Shown in pieces: positions 7,017 to 14,117 of a DNA stretch of 14,135 nucleotides. Position 1 is the stretch's first letter. Each line of letters begins with the position of its first letter. The translations under genes and the position numbers were made by a program. The notes under the pieces are model-generated. The model made no database searches. It saw only the letters and a list, made by a program, of their open reading frames with translations, and was not told the origin of the DNA. Source of the stretch: Dehalococcoidia bacterium (GTDB lineage: Bacteria > Chloroflexota > Dehalococcoidia > Dehalococcoidales > Fen-1064). The DNA lies in the NCBI GenBank assembly GCA_011192055.1, contig DUES01000199.1:1-14135 (forward strand), given 5' to 3'.

Positions 7017-7039
7017 GCCTGCTGGTTACACCAGCAGGC
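7017..7039. repeat. Perfect 9-bp hairpin inside the repeat element
   Basis: GCCTGCTGG (7017-7025) pairs with CCAGCAGGC (7031-7039) around TTACA. No T-run follows. It lies near the right arm of the inverted-repeat element spanning 6954-7054. Confidence 0.65.
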
Positions 7040-7050
7040 AAGCTCGTAAT

Positions 7051-7104
7051 GACAGACCGGGGTAAAACTGTCACTGCGAGGAGTGAATGCGACGAAGCAG
7101 GCTC
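7051..7104 (+). repeat. REP/MITE-like repeat, copy B
   Basis: A second direct copy of the unit at 6938-6989: GACAGACCGGGGT, then TGTCACTGCGAGGAG, then GAATGCGACGAAGCAGGCTC. It differs from copy A by a few substitutions and two extra bases. The copies are 113 bp apart, so recombination between them could delete or multiply the intervening hairpin. Confidence 0.75.
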
Positions 7105-7129
7105 CTGTACCGGTGAATAATAAGGTTAT

Positions 7130-7172
7130 AAAGAAGGGGCTGCTCTTTCGAGCAGCCCCTTCTTTATTTTTC
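7130..7172. terminator. Strong terminator between etfA and the EF-G-like gene
   Basis: A perfect 16-bp stem (7130-7145 with 7150-7165) encloses the 4-nt loop TTTC. On the plus strand it is followed by ATTTTTC, giving a normal intrinsic terminator for etfBA. On the minus strand the tail is shorter (TTCTTTATAACC), so it likely also ends the convergent EF-G-like transcript, whose stop codon is 26 bp away. Confidence 0.88.
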
Positions 7173-7190
7173 AGAATTACGCGTAGAGTG

Positions 7191-9263
7191 TTAAGCCCGT
7201 TCCTTTTCCTTTTCAGCCTGCCGCGCTGCAATAACCTTCTGGGCCGTAACCGCCGGAACTTCCTGGTAGTGACTGAACTGCATGGTAAAGGTACCTTTGC
7301 CCTGGGTTATTGATTTTAAGGCTATGGAATAACGGAGTACTTCGGCAAGCGGCACCTGGGCATCCACGATATTCATGCCATCCTCAGGATTCATACCCTG
7401 GACCTGGGCGCGTTTGGTGTTAAGGTCTCCTATGATATCACCGGTGTATTCTTCCGGTGCCTTGATGCTGATATTCATTACCGGCTCAAGGAGAACGGGT
7501 TGGGCATCTGTCAGGCCTTTCCTCATGGCACCCGCACCGGCAATCTTGAAGCAGATTTCGGAAGAATCGACCGGGTGAAAACTGCCATCGTAGACGATCA
7601 CCTTGATATCGTCCACGGGATAGCCGGCAAGGACGCCCTCGTGGACAGCCTCGTAAAATCCCTTCTCTACAGCGGGGATATAATTCCTGGGGATGGTGCC
7701 CCCGACAACTTTGCTGCCGAATTCGAGTCCGGAGCCACGGGGCAGGGGCTCCAGTTCGAGCAGGACATGACCATACTGGCCGTGCCCGCCGGTCTGCTTC
7801 TTGTGTTTGTACTCGGCATTAGCTGACATCTTAATAGTCTCTTTGTAGGGGACTTTCGGGGTCTCCAGATCCACGCTGACACCAAACTTGCGCTCCATCT
7901 TCTCGGCGGCTACCTCGAGCTGGGTATCACCCATGCCGGAGATGATGGTCTCGTTGGTGGTTGTATCGCGTCGGACCTGAAGGGTGGGGTCTTCCTCTGC
8001 CAGCTTGGTCAGGGAAGGTCCAAGTTTATCCAGGTCAACCTTTGTCTTTGGATAGACGGCTTCACTGAATATGGGGTCCGGGAACGGTATACCGGCTATC
8101 TTTACGGGACTGTCCTGGCTTCCCAGTGTATCCCCGGTGCCCGTTACGTTGAGCTTTGCTACGGCACCAATGTCACCGGTTGTTATCTCCGTTACCGGTT
8201 CCTGGTTTTTACCACACAGGGTATAAAGCTGACCAATACGTTCATCTTCACCTTTTGTCGTGTTATATACGTGGGAGTTGCTGCTGAAAGAGCCGCTGTA
8301 GACCCGAAAGTACGTCAGTTTACCGACGTATGGGTCAGCGCTGGTCTTGAAAACCAGGGCAGCCAGGGAGCCGTCCTTGTCGGGGGACATGGTTTCTTCG
8401 TTCCCATCCGCATTCAGTATGCGGACATCCCTCTCGCTCGGTGAAGGAAGATAGTTGCAGATAGCATCCATCAGAAGACTGGCACCGATATTTTTAGTTG
8501 CTGAACCGGCAAGTATTGGTACTACCTTGCCTGCCGCTACACCCTGCCTCAAACCTTCGGTGAGTTCCTCTTGCGAAAGCTCTTCACCACCCAGGTATTT
8601 CTCGATTAAGCTGTCGTTGGTTTCGGCGGCTGCTTCAATCATCTGCTCTCGGAAGGTATCTGCCTGGCCCTGCACGGAATCCGGGATTTCAATCTCTGTC
8701 CCTGCTGTGTCCTTGTAGGCTTTCATGGCCACCAGGTCGACTATGCCATTGAAACTGTTATGAGCACCAATGGGGACCTGGACCGGTACACAGTGACGTC
8801 CGAACTTGCTCTGTATTGCTTCTACCGTGCGGGCAAAATCGGCGTTTTCACGGTCCATCTTGTTGATGAAAATAAGCCGGGGCAGACTGTCTTCGTCGAG
8901 GTACGACCACCCCTGCTCCGTACCGACCTCAACTCCTGAAGCAGCACAGATGACGACTACGGCACCTTCACTGACGCGAAGACCGGACCGGACTTCACCA
9001 ACGAAGTCCGGATATCCGGGTGTATCTATCAGGTTAACTTTGTTCCCCAGCCATTCGTAAGGTAACATACTCAGGCTGATGCTGATATTACGCTTTTGTT
9101 CAGCAGGGTCATAATCCGAGGTGGAACTGCCGTCATCAACACGGCCCAGGCGATTAATCACCTTCGTGTTGAATAGTATTGCTTCCGCCAGGGATGTCTT
9201 GCCGGCGCCGTTATGGGAAAGTAATGACAGGTTGCGGATTTTCTCCGGTCCGTAATTGGCCAT
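7191..9263 (-). CDS. EF-G-like translational GTPase (EF-G paralogue)
   Basis: A 690-residue protein with the whole EF-G layout: GTPase domain, beta-barrel domain, then domains III to V, including the domain IV segment GGHGQYGHV. G-motifs are present but altered. The P-loop is SHNGAGKT (16-23) where EF-G has AHIDAGKT. Switch I reads RNISIS (58-63) where canonical EF-G has RGITIT. G3 is DTPG (80-83) and G4 is NKMD (134-137). This pattern fits the EF-G-like/EF-G2 paralogues rather than the housekeeping fusA, which normally sits with rpsL-rpsG and tuf; neither is here. A role in translation or ribosome recycling is inferred and unproven. The ATG at 9263 has GAGGAAG 9 nt upstream. The gene is transcribed alone, convergent with etfBA. 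Confidence 0.9.
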   Translation of the reverse strand: MANYGPEKIRNLSLLSHNGAGKTSLAEAILFNTKVINRLGRVDDGSSTSDYDPAEQKRNISISLSMLPYEWLGNKVNLIDTPGYPDFVGEVRSGLRVSEGAVVVICAASGVEVGTEQGWSYLDEDSLPRLIFINKMDRENADFARTVEAIQSKFGRHCVPVQVPIGAHNSFNGIVDLVAMKAYKDTAGTEIEIPDSVQGQADTFREQMIEAAAETNDSLIEKYLGGEELSQEELTEGLRQGVAAGKVVPILAGSATKNIGASLLMDAICNYLPSPSERDVRILNADGNEETMSPDKDGSLAALVFKTSADPYVGKLTYFRVYSGSFSSNSHVYNTTKGEDERIGQLYTLCGKNQEPVTEITTGDIGAVAKLNVTGTGDTLGSQDSPVKIAGIPFPDPIFSEAVYPKTKVDLDKLGPSLTKLAEEDPTLQVRRDTTTNETIISGMGDTQLEVAAEKMERKFGVSVDLETPKVPYKETIKMSANAEYKHKKQTGGHGQYGHVLLELEPLPRGSGLEFGSKVVGGTIPRNYIPAVEKGFYEAVHEGVLAGYPVDDIKVIVYDGSFHPVDSSEICFKIAGAGAMRKGLTDAQPVLLEPVMNISIKAPEEYTGDIIGDLNTKRAQVQGMNPEDGMNIVDAQVPLAEVLRYSIALKSITQGKGTFTMQFSHYQEVPAVTAQKVIAARQAEKEKERA

Positions 9264-9532
9264 CTAATAGCACTTCCTCTTCATTGTTGCCGAAAATATC
9301 GGTTAATAGTAATTTCGAATTCCGGTTGTTGTGTGCACTGCCGATGAACAGAACCAGGAATGCAGTATTCCTAACATACCATTATAGTCGCCGTCAGCAC
9401 ATACAGCAAGCAGGATGCTGCAGATGGTGCATCCTCTGTCGGTAATACTGAGACATACTGCTTACCTGAATACCTTACACGATACGCAGGGTTCTTTTGG
9501 TGAATATAGTATTATGGCAAAATGGTTAGATG
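9264..9532. other. Intergenic region upstream of the EF-G-like gene
   Basis: This 269-bp gap holds the probable EF-G-like promoter (9381-9409, minus strand), an imperfectly placed 7-bp hairpin (AGGATGC 9412-9418 with GCATCCT 9429-9435) and no credible gene. No terminator with a T-run is visible after the nitroreductase stop on the minus strand. Confidence 0.6.
9381..9409 (-). promoter_or_regulatory. Probable promoter of the EF-G-like gene
   Basis: On the minus strand a perfect TATAAT (9386-9381) lies 17 bp after TTGCTG (9409-9404), which keeps the TTG of the -35 consensus. The start site would be near 9374, giving a leader of about 110 nt before the ATG at 9263. Confidence 0.5.
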
Positions 9533-10081
9533 TTATTCCGCTCCAAATTTGTCATAAAAAACGATTTCAGAAAGTTCCTTCCTCGGTGGTGTCTTGGCTT
9601 CGCCGTCCGGGTAGCCGAGGGGTGAAAGCTCAACTACGCAATAGCCTTCCGGGACGCCCAGGATTTCTCCTGCTTTAACGGCATCGAACAGACCGACATG
9701 GACTGTACCAAGTCCCAGTGCGTGGGCAGCCAGTACGAGGTTTTCCATTGCCAGCCCGACATCAAACATGAACCAGTCGCCCTTGTCGGTGGTAGCTTCA
9801 CCACGGTAGAAACCGGATCGCCCCAGCTTGGCGCATGCAACGACCACCAGCGGTGCATTTTTAACTGCCTCCGTAGCCGGATTACCCTTACCCAGCGAGT
9901 CAGCAAGCTTCGCTTTGGTATCGTTGTCCTTTACGATGACGAAACGCGTGCACTGCGTGTTTGCCCATGACGGTGCCCACCGGGCAGCTTCGAGGACTGT
10001 CTCCAGGGTCTTGTCATCAACCGGTGTGGCCTGGTAACGCCGAATACTTCTTCTTGTCTTGATGGCATCGAGTACTTCCAT
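9533..10081 (-). CDS. Nitroreductase-family FMN oxidoreductase
   Basis: A 182-residue flavoprotein of the nitroreductase superfamily, which uses FMN and NAD(P)H to reduce nitro compounds, quinones or similar acceptors; the natural substrate is unknown. The N-terminal TRRSIRRY (9-16) carries the arginines that bind the FMN phosphate. The middle has the APSWANTQ (37-44) segment, the central helix follows (AMENLVLAAHALGLGTV, from residue 111), and PLGYPDGE (154-161) near the end is typical. The protein is near the usual family minimum in length. The ATG start has a strong AGGAGG 5-6 nt upstream. It is last in the minus-strand run after pcm, 73 bp downstream of it, so it may be cotranscribed or separately started. 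Confidence 0.93.
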   Translation of the reverse strand: MEVLDAIKTRRSIRRYQATPVDDKTLETVLEAARWAPSWANTQCTRFVIVKDNDTKAKLADSLGKGNPATEAVKNAPLVVVACAKLGRSGFYRGEATTDKGDWFMFDVGLAMENLVLAAHALGLGTVHVGLFDAVKAGEILGVPEGYCVVELSPLGYPDGEAKTPPRKELSEIVFYDKFGAE

Positions 10082-10154
10082 TGTTCCTCCTTCAAGTTCC
10101 TTGAGTGTATTTCTACTATGGTACCTCGTGATACCTTGTTACTGATATACTCTC

Positions 10155-10790
10155 CTACTCCGACCAGGCACCTTTGCCGATGAGAGAGACGAAACGGCAG
10201 GCACCAAGATTCTCAGTTATGTTCCGTTTCGCTAACCTGGTAATCTTAATCAGTTCCTGGAGGTTGCGTGAACCCACCGGTATTACCATTCTGCCATTAA
10301 TTGCCAGTTGTCTTACAAGCTCATCGGGGATGGAAGGGGCAGCGGCGGTTGCCATTATGGCATCATACGGTGCTCCATCCTCCCAGCCAAGAGTCTCTTC
10401 CGTGATATGCAGTTCAATATTATCATATCCCAGCCTGCGGAGTACTTCTCCGGCGCTCCGGGAAAGAGACGGCAGTCGTTCCGTTGTCACAACCTTACGG
10501 CAAAGCTCGGCCAGAACGGCAGACTGGTATCCGCTGCCTGTACCGACCTCCAGCACGCATTCGCTGCCATCAAGCTCCAGTCCCTGTGTCATCAGAGCGA
10601 CGATATACGGTTGTGATATCGTCTGGTCAAGCGATATTGGCAATGGTCGGTCCTGGTATGCCTGGAGTTTATAGTCGGGTGGGACGAAGAATTCCCGGGG
10701 TACACGTGCCATTGCTGCCAGTACTCGCCTGTCCCTGATTTCTCTGGCGAGGTGCTCGATAAGTTTTATCCTCGCCGTTTCAAAGTCCAT
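10155..10790 (-). CDS. pcm: Protein-L-isoaspartate O-methyltransferase
   Basis: SAM-dependent repair enzyme that methylates isoaspartyl residues in aged proteins so they can revert to aspartate. The protein is 211 residues from the chosen start. It shows the family hallmarks: RVPREFFVP (29-37), the substrate motif QTISQPYIVA (56-65) with the conserved Ser59, SAM motif I EVGTGSGYQ (81-89), and the ending LIGKGAWSE. An in-frame GTG at 10805 would add five residues but has no ribosome binding site; the ATG at 10790 is preceded by CAGGA at 8 nt. It follows the small membrane protein by 22 bp, within the xerC operon. Confidence 0.94.
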   Translation of the reverse strand: MDFETARIKLIEHLAREIRDRRVLAAMARVPREFFVPPDYKLQAYQDRPLPISLDQTISQPYIVALMTQGLELDGSECVLEVGTGSGYQSAVLAELCRKVVTTERLPSLSRSAGEVLRRLGYDNIELHITEETLGWEDGAPYDAIMATAAAPSIPDELVRQLAINGRMVIPVGSRNLQELIKITRLAKRNITENLGACRFVSLIGKGAWSE

Positions 10791-10812
10791 GGTGGGTCCT
10801 GCCACAATACAG

Positions 10813-11094
10813 CTAGGTAAGGACTATGTAGAGAACGAAGAGAGTTGTTATCATTATGGCAGCCAGAATCCCAATCGTGCGGAGTTCGGTAGCAATATAG
10901 GGGTGCTGTATAACACCGTGTGAGGCGGAGGGTCGTATTGCTGCGGCATCCCTGGGAGCAGTAGTATTTCGGAATACAGGTTCGGGCGTCCTGCTCGTGG
11001 CTTGAACCTGAGCAGCAGGTCCGACATGCTGCCGGCTTCTGGTTTTACCGGTCTGGACGTGTTTACCTCGTTTCCGCTTCGGTTTGCCGGGCAT
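10813..11094 (-). CDS. Small tail-anchored membrane protein, unknown function
   Basis: I do not recognise this 93-residue protein, but it is very likely a real gene. AGGAGG lies 8 nt before its ATG, it starts 21 bp after the XerC-like stop, and it ends 22 bp before pcm. The first 22 residues are strongly basic (KPKRKRGKH), the middle (25-65) is a Pro/Ala/Ser/Gln-rich, probably disordered linker, and the last 21 residues (about 73-93) form one hydrophobic helix running to the C-terminus. That predicts a single-pass, C-terminally anchored protein with the basic segment in the cytoplasm, where it could contact nucleic acid or ribosomes. There is no signal peptide, and no known domain is visible. 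Confidence 0.75.
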   Translation of the reverse strand: MPGKPKRKRGKHVQTGKTRSRQHVGPAAQVQATSRTPEPVFRNTTAPRDAAAIRPSASHGVIQHPYIATELRTIGILAAIMITTLFVLYIVLT

Positions 11095-11115
11095 CTGGTC
11101 GATTCCTCCTGTATA

Positions 11116-12024
11116 CTATTTAGCCCTGGGGTGGGATTTTTCGTAGGCTTGCCGGACATGTTCCGTCGTAAGGTGCGTATATACCTGTGTGGTGGAGATG
11201 TTGGCATGCCCCAGCAGTTCCTGGACGGCTCTGAGGTCTGCACCGCCACTGAGCATATGAGTAGCAAAGCTGTGCCTTAGTGTATGTGGTGTTACTTCCC
11301 CTTCCAGACCGGCGGATTTAGCATATTCCTTCAGTATCTGCCAGAAACCCTGTCTGGTAAGTCGTTCTCCGCGGTGATTGAGGAACAGGGCCGTTTCATT
11401 GTCACGTCTCAGCAGGCGGAGTCGGCCTTCATGGATGTATTCATCAACCACTGAAGCTGCCCTGGGATGTATCGGTATAATACGCTCTTTATGTCCTTTA
11501 CCAAAGCAGCGGACACTGCCACTGCCGGTATCAATATCTTCAACGTTCAGGGAAACCAGTTCGCTGACTCTCATACCACTGGCATACAGCAACTGCAGCA
11601 TTGCGGAGTCTCGTTTCGCTTCCGGTGTGGACTGCCTGGTTGGTTGCTCCAGCAGGGTCCGTACCTGGTTAATTGAGATTGGCCTGGGCAGAGACCTCCC
11701 CACGTTTAAGGACTCCATGTTCCGGGTGGGGTCTTCCTTGATTATGCCTTCGGATTCCAGGAACTTGAAAAAAGAACGTGCCGCAGCGACCTTGCGGGCA
11801 CGGGTAGTCTCGGCATACTGACGCTCCTGTAACGTAAGCAGATGCGCCAGCATTTCCTGCCGACTGAAGTTTACCCAGGATGGGATTTTACCCTGTTTGC
11901 CTGTTTCTTCCTCAACAAACCGGGCCAGCTGGGAAAGGTCATTCCTGTAGGCGGCTATGGTGTTATCAGAAAAGCCTCTTTCGGTGACCAGATACGCAAG
12001 GAACCTGTCTATTTCTTCTCTCAC
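11116..12024 (-). CDS. xerC: Tyrosine recombinase, XerC/XerD type
   Basis: Site-specific recombinase that resolves chromosome dimers at dif, or acts as a related integrase. From the chosen start it is 302 residues, the usual Xer length. The N-terminal SAM-like DNA-binding domain covers about 1-90, the catalytic domain about 105-295. All catalytic residues are visible: Arg152 (SGMRVSEL), Lys176 (FGKGHKER), His247 and Arg250 (HTLRHSFATH), His273 (LLGHANIS) and the nucleophile Tyr282 (VYTH). XerC and XerD cannot be separated with confidence. A TTG at 12042 would add six residues but lacks a ribosome binding site; the GTG at 12024 has GGGGAG just upstream. No integron, att site or mobile cargo surrounds it, so a housekeeping role is favoured. 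It leads an operon with the small membrane protein and pcm. Confidence 0.92.
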   Translation of the reverse strand: MREEIDRFLAYLVTERGFSDNTIAAYRNDLSQLARFVEEETGKQGKIPSWVNFSRQEMLAHLLTLQERQYAETTRARKVAAARSFFKFLESEGIIKEDPTRNMESLNVGRSLPRPISINQVRTLLEQPTRQSTPEAKRDSAMLQLLYASGMRVSELVSLNVEDIDTGSGSVRCFGKGHKERIIPIHPRAASVVDEYIHEGRLRLLRRDNETALFLNHRGERLTRQGFWQILKEYAKSAGLEGEVTPHTLRHSFATHMLSGGADLRAVQELLGHANISTTQVYTHLTTEHVRQAYEKSHPRAK

Positions 12025-12069
12025 TGGACTCCCCTGTTCCAAACAGATGTTATGCCAACAGTACGTTTA

Positions 12070-12098
12070 ATTCTAGCATAACCTTTGACATAACACAA
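12070..12098 (-). promoter_or_regulatory. Probable promoter of the xerC operon
   Basis: On the minus strand TAGAAT (12075-12070) is preceded by TGC (12078-12076), an extended -10, and by TTGTGT (12098-12093) with exactly 17 bp spacing. Transcription would start near 12063, leaving a leader of about 39 nt. Confidence 0.55.
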
Positions 12099-12182
12099 AG
12101 CTATTACCAGTACCGGAGTCTGGCAATACGGCAATTACCAGGATTAAAGTTTAATAACAGGTATTACGTGCAGACGGGATTC

Positions 12183-13736
12183 TCAGGGATTATCGATTTC
12201 AGCCAGGTTTGGAGCCTGTTCCAGGTTTCCCGGTATATTAAGGGATGGTGTTTCCCCTAGTTCTTTTATTACCTTGCGGAAGTGTATTCCATATATCGAA
12301 AGGACCATCGAAATCGGGAACAGCCTTGGACGTTTGAGCAATGTTGAGATGAAAAGCCGCCAGTAATACCTCCTGCCCTTCTCGACAAAACCCAGTATCC
12401 ATACCGACCTGAAGAATGCACATGCGTAACTGATACGAATATGACTTATTCTCTTAACCTGGTAGGGTTTGTACTCCCGGAGGAATACCCGTATCCGCTC
12501 GTAGTACTGTTTTGGAGCGTAGATTGTACTCAGGATTTGTTTGTAACCATTAATGAGCGTCTCATATGGCATTTTTGGAATAAAGTTCATGGAACAGTCC
12601 GTGTTGTCGCCGGTACTGTCCTTCAGGAGACGGTTCTCTTTGCTGAGCCGCTGGTATAACTTTGTGCCACGGGGAGCATTAAGCAGACCGACCATTGCCG
12701 TCACAATGCCGCTGTTCTGGATGAAATTAATCTGGCTGCGGAAAATGGTTAGCGGGTCACTGTCAAAACCGACGATGAAGCCTCCCTGTACTTCCATGCC
12801 AGAGGACTGTATCTTTTTCACGGAGGCTACAAGGTCGCGGTTCTTGTTGGTGAACTTGTTACACTCGGCAAGGCTGTCTTCATTTGGTGTTTCAATGCCA
12901 ACAAAAACCCTGTTGAACCCGGCTTCGACCATTTGCTGCATGAGCTGTTCGTCATCGGCAAGGTTTATCGAGGCTTCGGTAAACAGTGGGAAGGGGTACC
13001 TGTGTGCTTTCAACCATTCGGTAATAGCCGGGAGGATTTCTTCCTTGAGTTTCTTCTTGTTGCCGATAAAGTTGTCGTCAACGATGAAGAGGCTGTTGTG
13101 ACTACCCAGTTCGTACAGCGCCTGCATTTCCGCCACTATCTGTTCCTTGCTCTTGGTGCGCGGTTTGTGCCCGTTAAGGGTTACTACATTGCAGAACTCG
13201 CAATCGTACGGGCATCCCCTCGAATACTGGATATTCATCGAAGAGTATTTCTCCATGTCAATAAGGGACCACATGGGGATGGGCGTCAGGCTCAAGTCCG
13301 GTTTCTCGGGTGAAGTGTAGATGTGTTTGGGACACCCGTTCTCAAGGTCGGTAAGAAACGGTGGTAGTGTAATCTCGCCTTCATCGAGTACCAGGTGGTC
13401 AACATCATCATATTTATCGTATTCGGTGGTGAATAGCGGGCCGCCGGCCACGACTTTCCTGTCAAGCGCATGGCACCGGTCTATAGTCTCCCTGGCGGAA
13501 TCACTCTGGACAACCATGGCACTCACGAATACGTAGTCAGCCCAGCGGATATCGCTGTCTTTGAGTGGGGAAATATTTATATCCACCAGTTTAAGGTCCC
13601 ATTGCGTGGGTAACATGGCCGCCACCGTCAGCAGTCCCAGGGGCGGGTGGGCTGCTTTCTTTGAAACGAGTTTCAAGGCATGCTTGAAGCTCCAGAATGT
13701 ATCAGGATATTTTGGATAAATAAGCAGTATCTTCAC
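12183..13736 (-). CDS. B12-binding radical SAM protein with C-terminal DUF4070-like region
   Basis: A 517-residue radical SAM enzyme with an N-terminal cobalamin-binding-like domain (about 1-135), the cluster motif RGCPYDCEFC (Cys175, Cys179, Cys182) opening the radical SAM barrel, and a C-terminal region (about 380-500) resembling DUF4070. The N-terminus (YPKYPDTFWSFKHALKLVSK, from residue 7) and ADDEQLMQQMVEAGF match the family that includes hopanoid methylases HpnP and HpnR. Most members of this family are uncharacterised, so methyl transfer to a hopanoid or other lipid is only one option. No hopanoid synthesis genes are nearby. The GTG start has AAGGAG 6 nt upstream. It stands alone with its own promoter; I see no terminator in the gap after its stop. 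Confidence 0.9.
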   Translation of the reverse strand: MKILLIYPKYPDTFWSFKHALKLVSKKAAHPPLGLLTVAAMLPTQWDLKLVDINISPLKDSDIRWADYVFVSAMVVQSDSARETIDRCHALDRKVVAGGPLFTTEYDKYDDVDHLVLDEGEITLPPFLTDLENGCPKHIYTSPEKPDLSLTPIPMWSLIDMEKYSSMNIQYSRGCPYDCEFCNVVTLNGHKPRTKSKEQIVAEMQALYELGSHNSLFIVDDNFIGNKKKLKEEILPAITEWLKAHRYPFPLFTEASINLADDEQLMQQMVEAGFNRVFVGIETPNEDSLAECNKFTNKNRDLVASVKKIQSSGMEVQGGFIVGFDSDPLTIFRSQINFIQNSGIVTAMVGLLNAPRGTKLYQRLSKENRLLKDSTGDNTDCSMNFIPKMPYETLINGYKQILSTIYAPKQYYERIRVFLREYKPYQVKRISHIRISYACAFFRSVWILGFVEKGRRYYWRLFISTLLKRPRLFPISMVLSIYGIHFRKVIKELGETPSLNIPGNLEQAPNLAEIDNP

Positions 13737-13825
13737 TATTTACTCCTTGGGGGCGTCCTCTCTGCGGATAGGTGTGTGGGGGCAGGGAAAAACCGTTCCC
13801 TTTTATGGCTGGTGGTTATATCTTG

Positions 13826-13843
13826 ACTATAAGTCATTATAGT
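13826..13843. promoter_or_regulatory. Inverted repeat over the radical SAM gene's -10
   Basis: ACTATAA (13826-13832) and TTATAGT (13837-13843) form a perfect 7-4-7 inverted repeat that covers the -10 hexamer and the expected start site. A nested palindrome GACT-ATA-AGTC lies at 13825-13835. This is where a repressor would block the promoter. AT-rich chance palindromes are a real alternative. Confidence 0.4.
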
Positions 13844-13865
13844 ATTTATTATTGAAAGATGTCCA
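13836..13865 (-). promoter_or_regulatory. Probable promoter of the radical SAM gene
   Basis: On the minus strand TATAAT (13841-13836) lies 18 bp after TGGACA (13865-13860), a 5/6 match to the -35 consensus. The start would be near 13829, with a leader of about 93 nt before the GTG at 13736. Confidence 0.55.
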
Positions 13866-13947
13866 TACCTTACCGCATCGTTGAGTTAAATGGAATATCC
13901 TTGTTTCATGACATATCCGTGCAGGAATGGGTGGATTACGGCTTTTC

Positions 13948-13976
13948 TTGACACTCTTTTTACCAAGGTTTATACT
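13948..13976 (+). promoter_or_regulatory. Near-consensus sigma-70 promoter for tRNA-fMet
   Basis: TTGACA (13948-13953), 17-bp spacer and TATACT (13971-13976) make an almost perfect housekeeping promoter. Transcription would start near 13983, only about 4 nt before the mature tRNA 5' end. Confidence 0.9.
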
Positions 13977-13986
13977 TTTATTACAC

Positions 13987-14061
13987 CGCGGGGTGGAGCA
14001 GTGGCAGCTCGTCGGGCTCATAACCCGAAGGTCGTTGGTTCGAATCCAACCCCCGCTACCA
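13987..14061 (+). tRNA. Initiator tRNA-fMet (CAT)
   Basis: The 75-nt sequence, with encoded CCA, folds into a complete cloverleaf. The acceptor stem is CGCGGGG with CCCCGCT, the D stem GAGC with GCTC, the anticodon stem TCGGG with CCCGA around CTCATAA (anticodon CAT at 14019-14021), and the T stem GTTGG with CCAAC around TTCGAAT. Three features mark it as initiator rather than elongator: no pair at 1-72 (here C-T), three G-C pairs at the base of the anticodon stem, and an A11-T24 pair in the D stem. The 1-72 pair is C-T rather than the more usual C-A. It has its own promoter and terminator. Confidence 0.96.
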
Positions 14062-14074
14062 ATATTGAAGCTAG

Positions 14075-14117
14075 AAAGCCCCCGAATCTTTTATCAAGAC
14101 CGGGGGCTTTTTATTTT
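14075..14117 (+). terminator. Intrinsic terminator of tRNA-fMet
   Basis: AAAGCCCCCG (14075-14084) pairs perfectly with CGGGGGCTTT (14101-14110) around a 16-nt loop that can form a further 4-bp stem (TCTT with AAGA). It is followed by TTATTTT. It lies 13 nt after the tRNA. Confidence 0.9.

Noticed and set aside
6938..7104. Possible CRISPR repeats
   Set aside because: Only two direct copies, over 50 bp each and imperfect, with a hairpin-bearing gap rather than a spacer of uniform length, and no cas genes.
10174..10674. 166-codon open frame antisense to pcm
   Set aside because: It is a shadow of the well-supported pcm gene, with no ribosome binding site and low-complexity Ser/Pro/Arg content.
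11116..12024. Tyrosine recombinase as the integrase of a mobile element or integron
   Set aside because: It has normal Xer length, sits in an operon with housekeeping pcm, and there is no attC array, cargo or flanking repeat. The nearby tRNA is 2 kb away with no duplicated 3' end seen.
12085..12090. TTGACA on the plus strand between xerC and the radical SAM gene
   Set aside because: No -10 hexamer at a workable distance and no plus-strand gene downstream.
12553..13101. 182-codon open frame antisense to the radical SAM gene
   Set aside because: The minus-strand gene has clear domains and motifs; this frame is its shadow.
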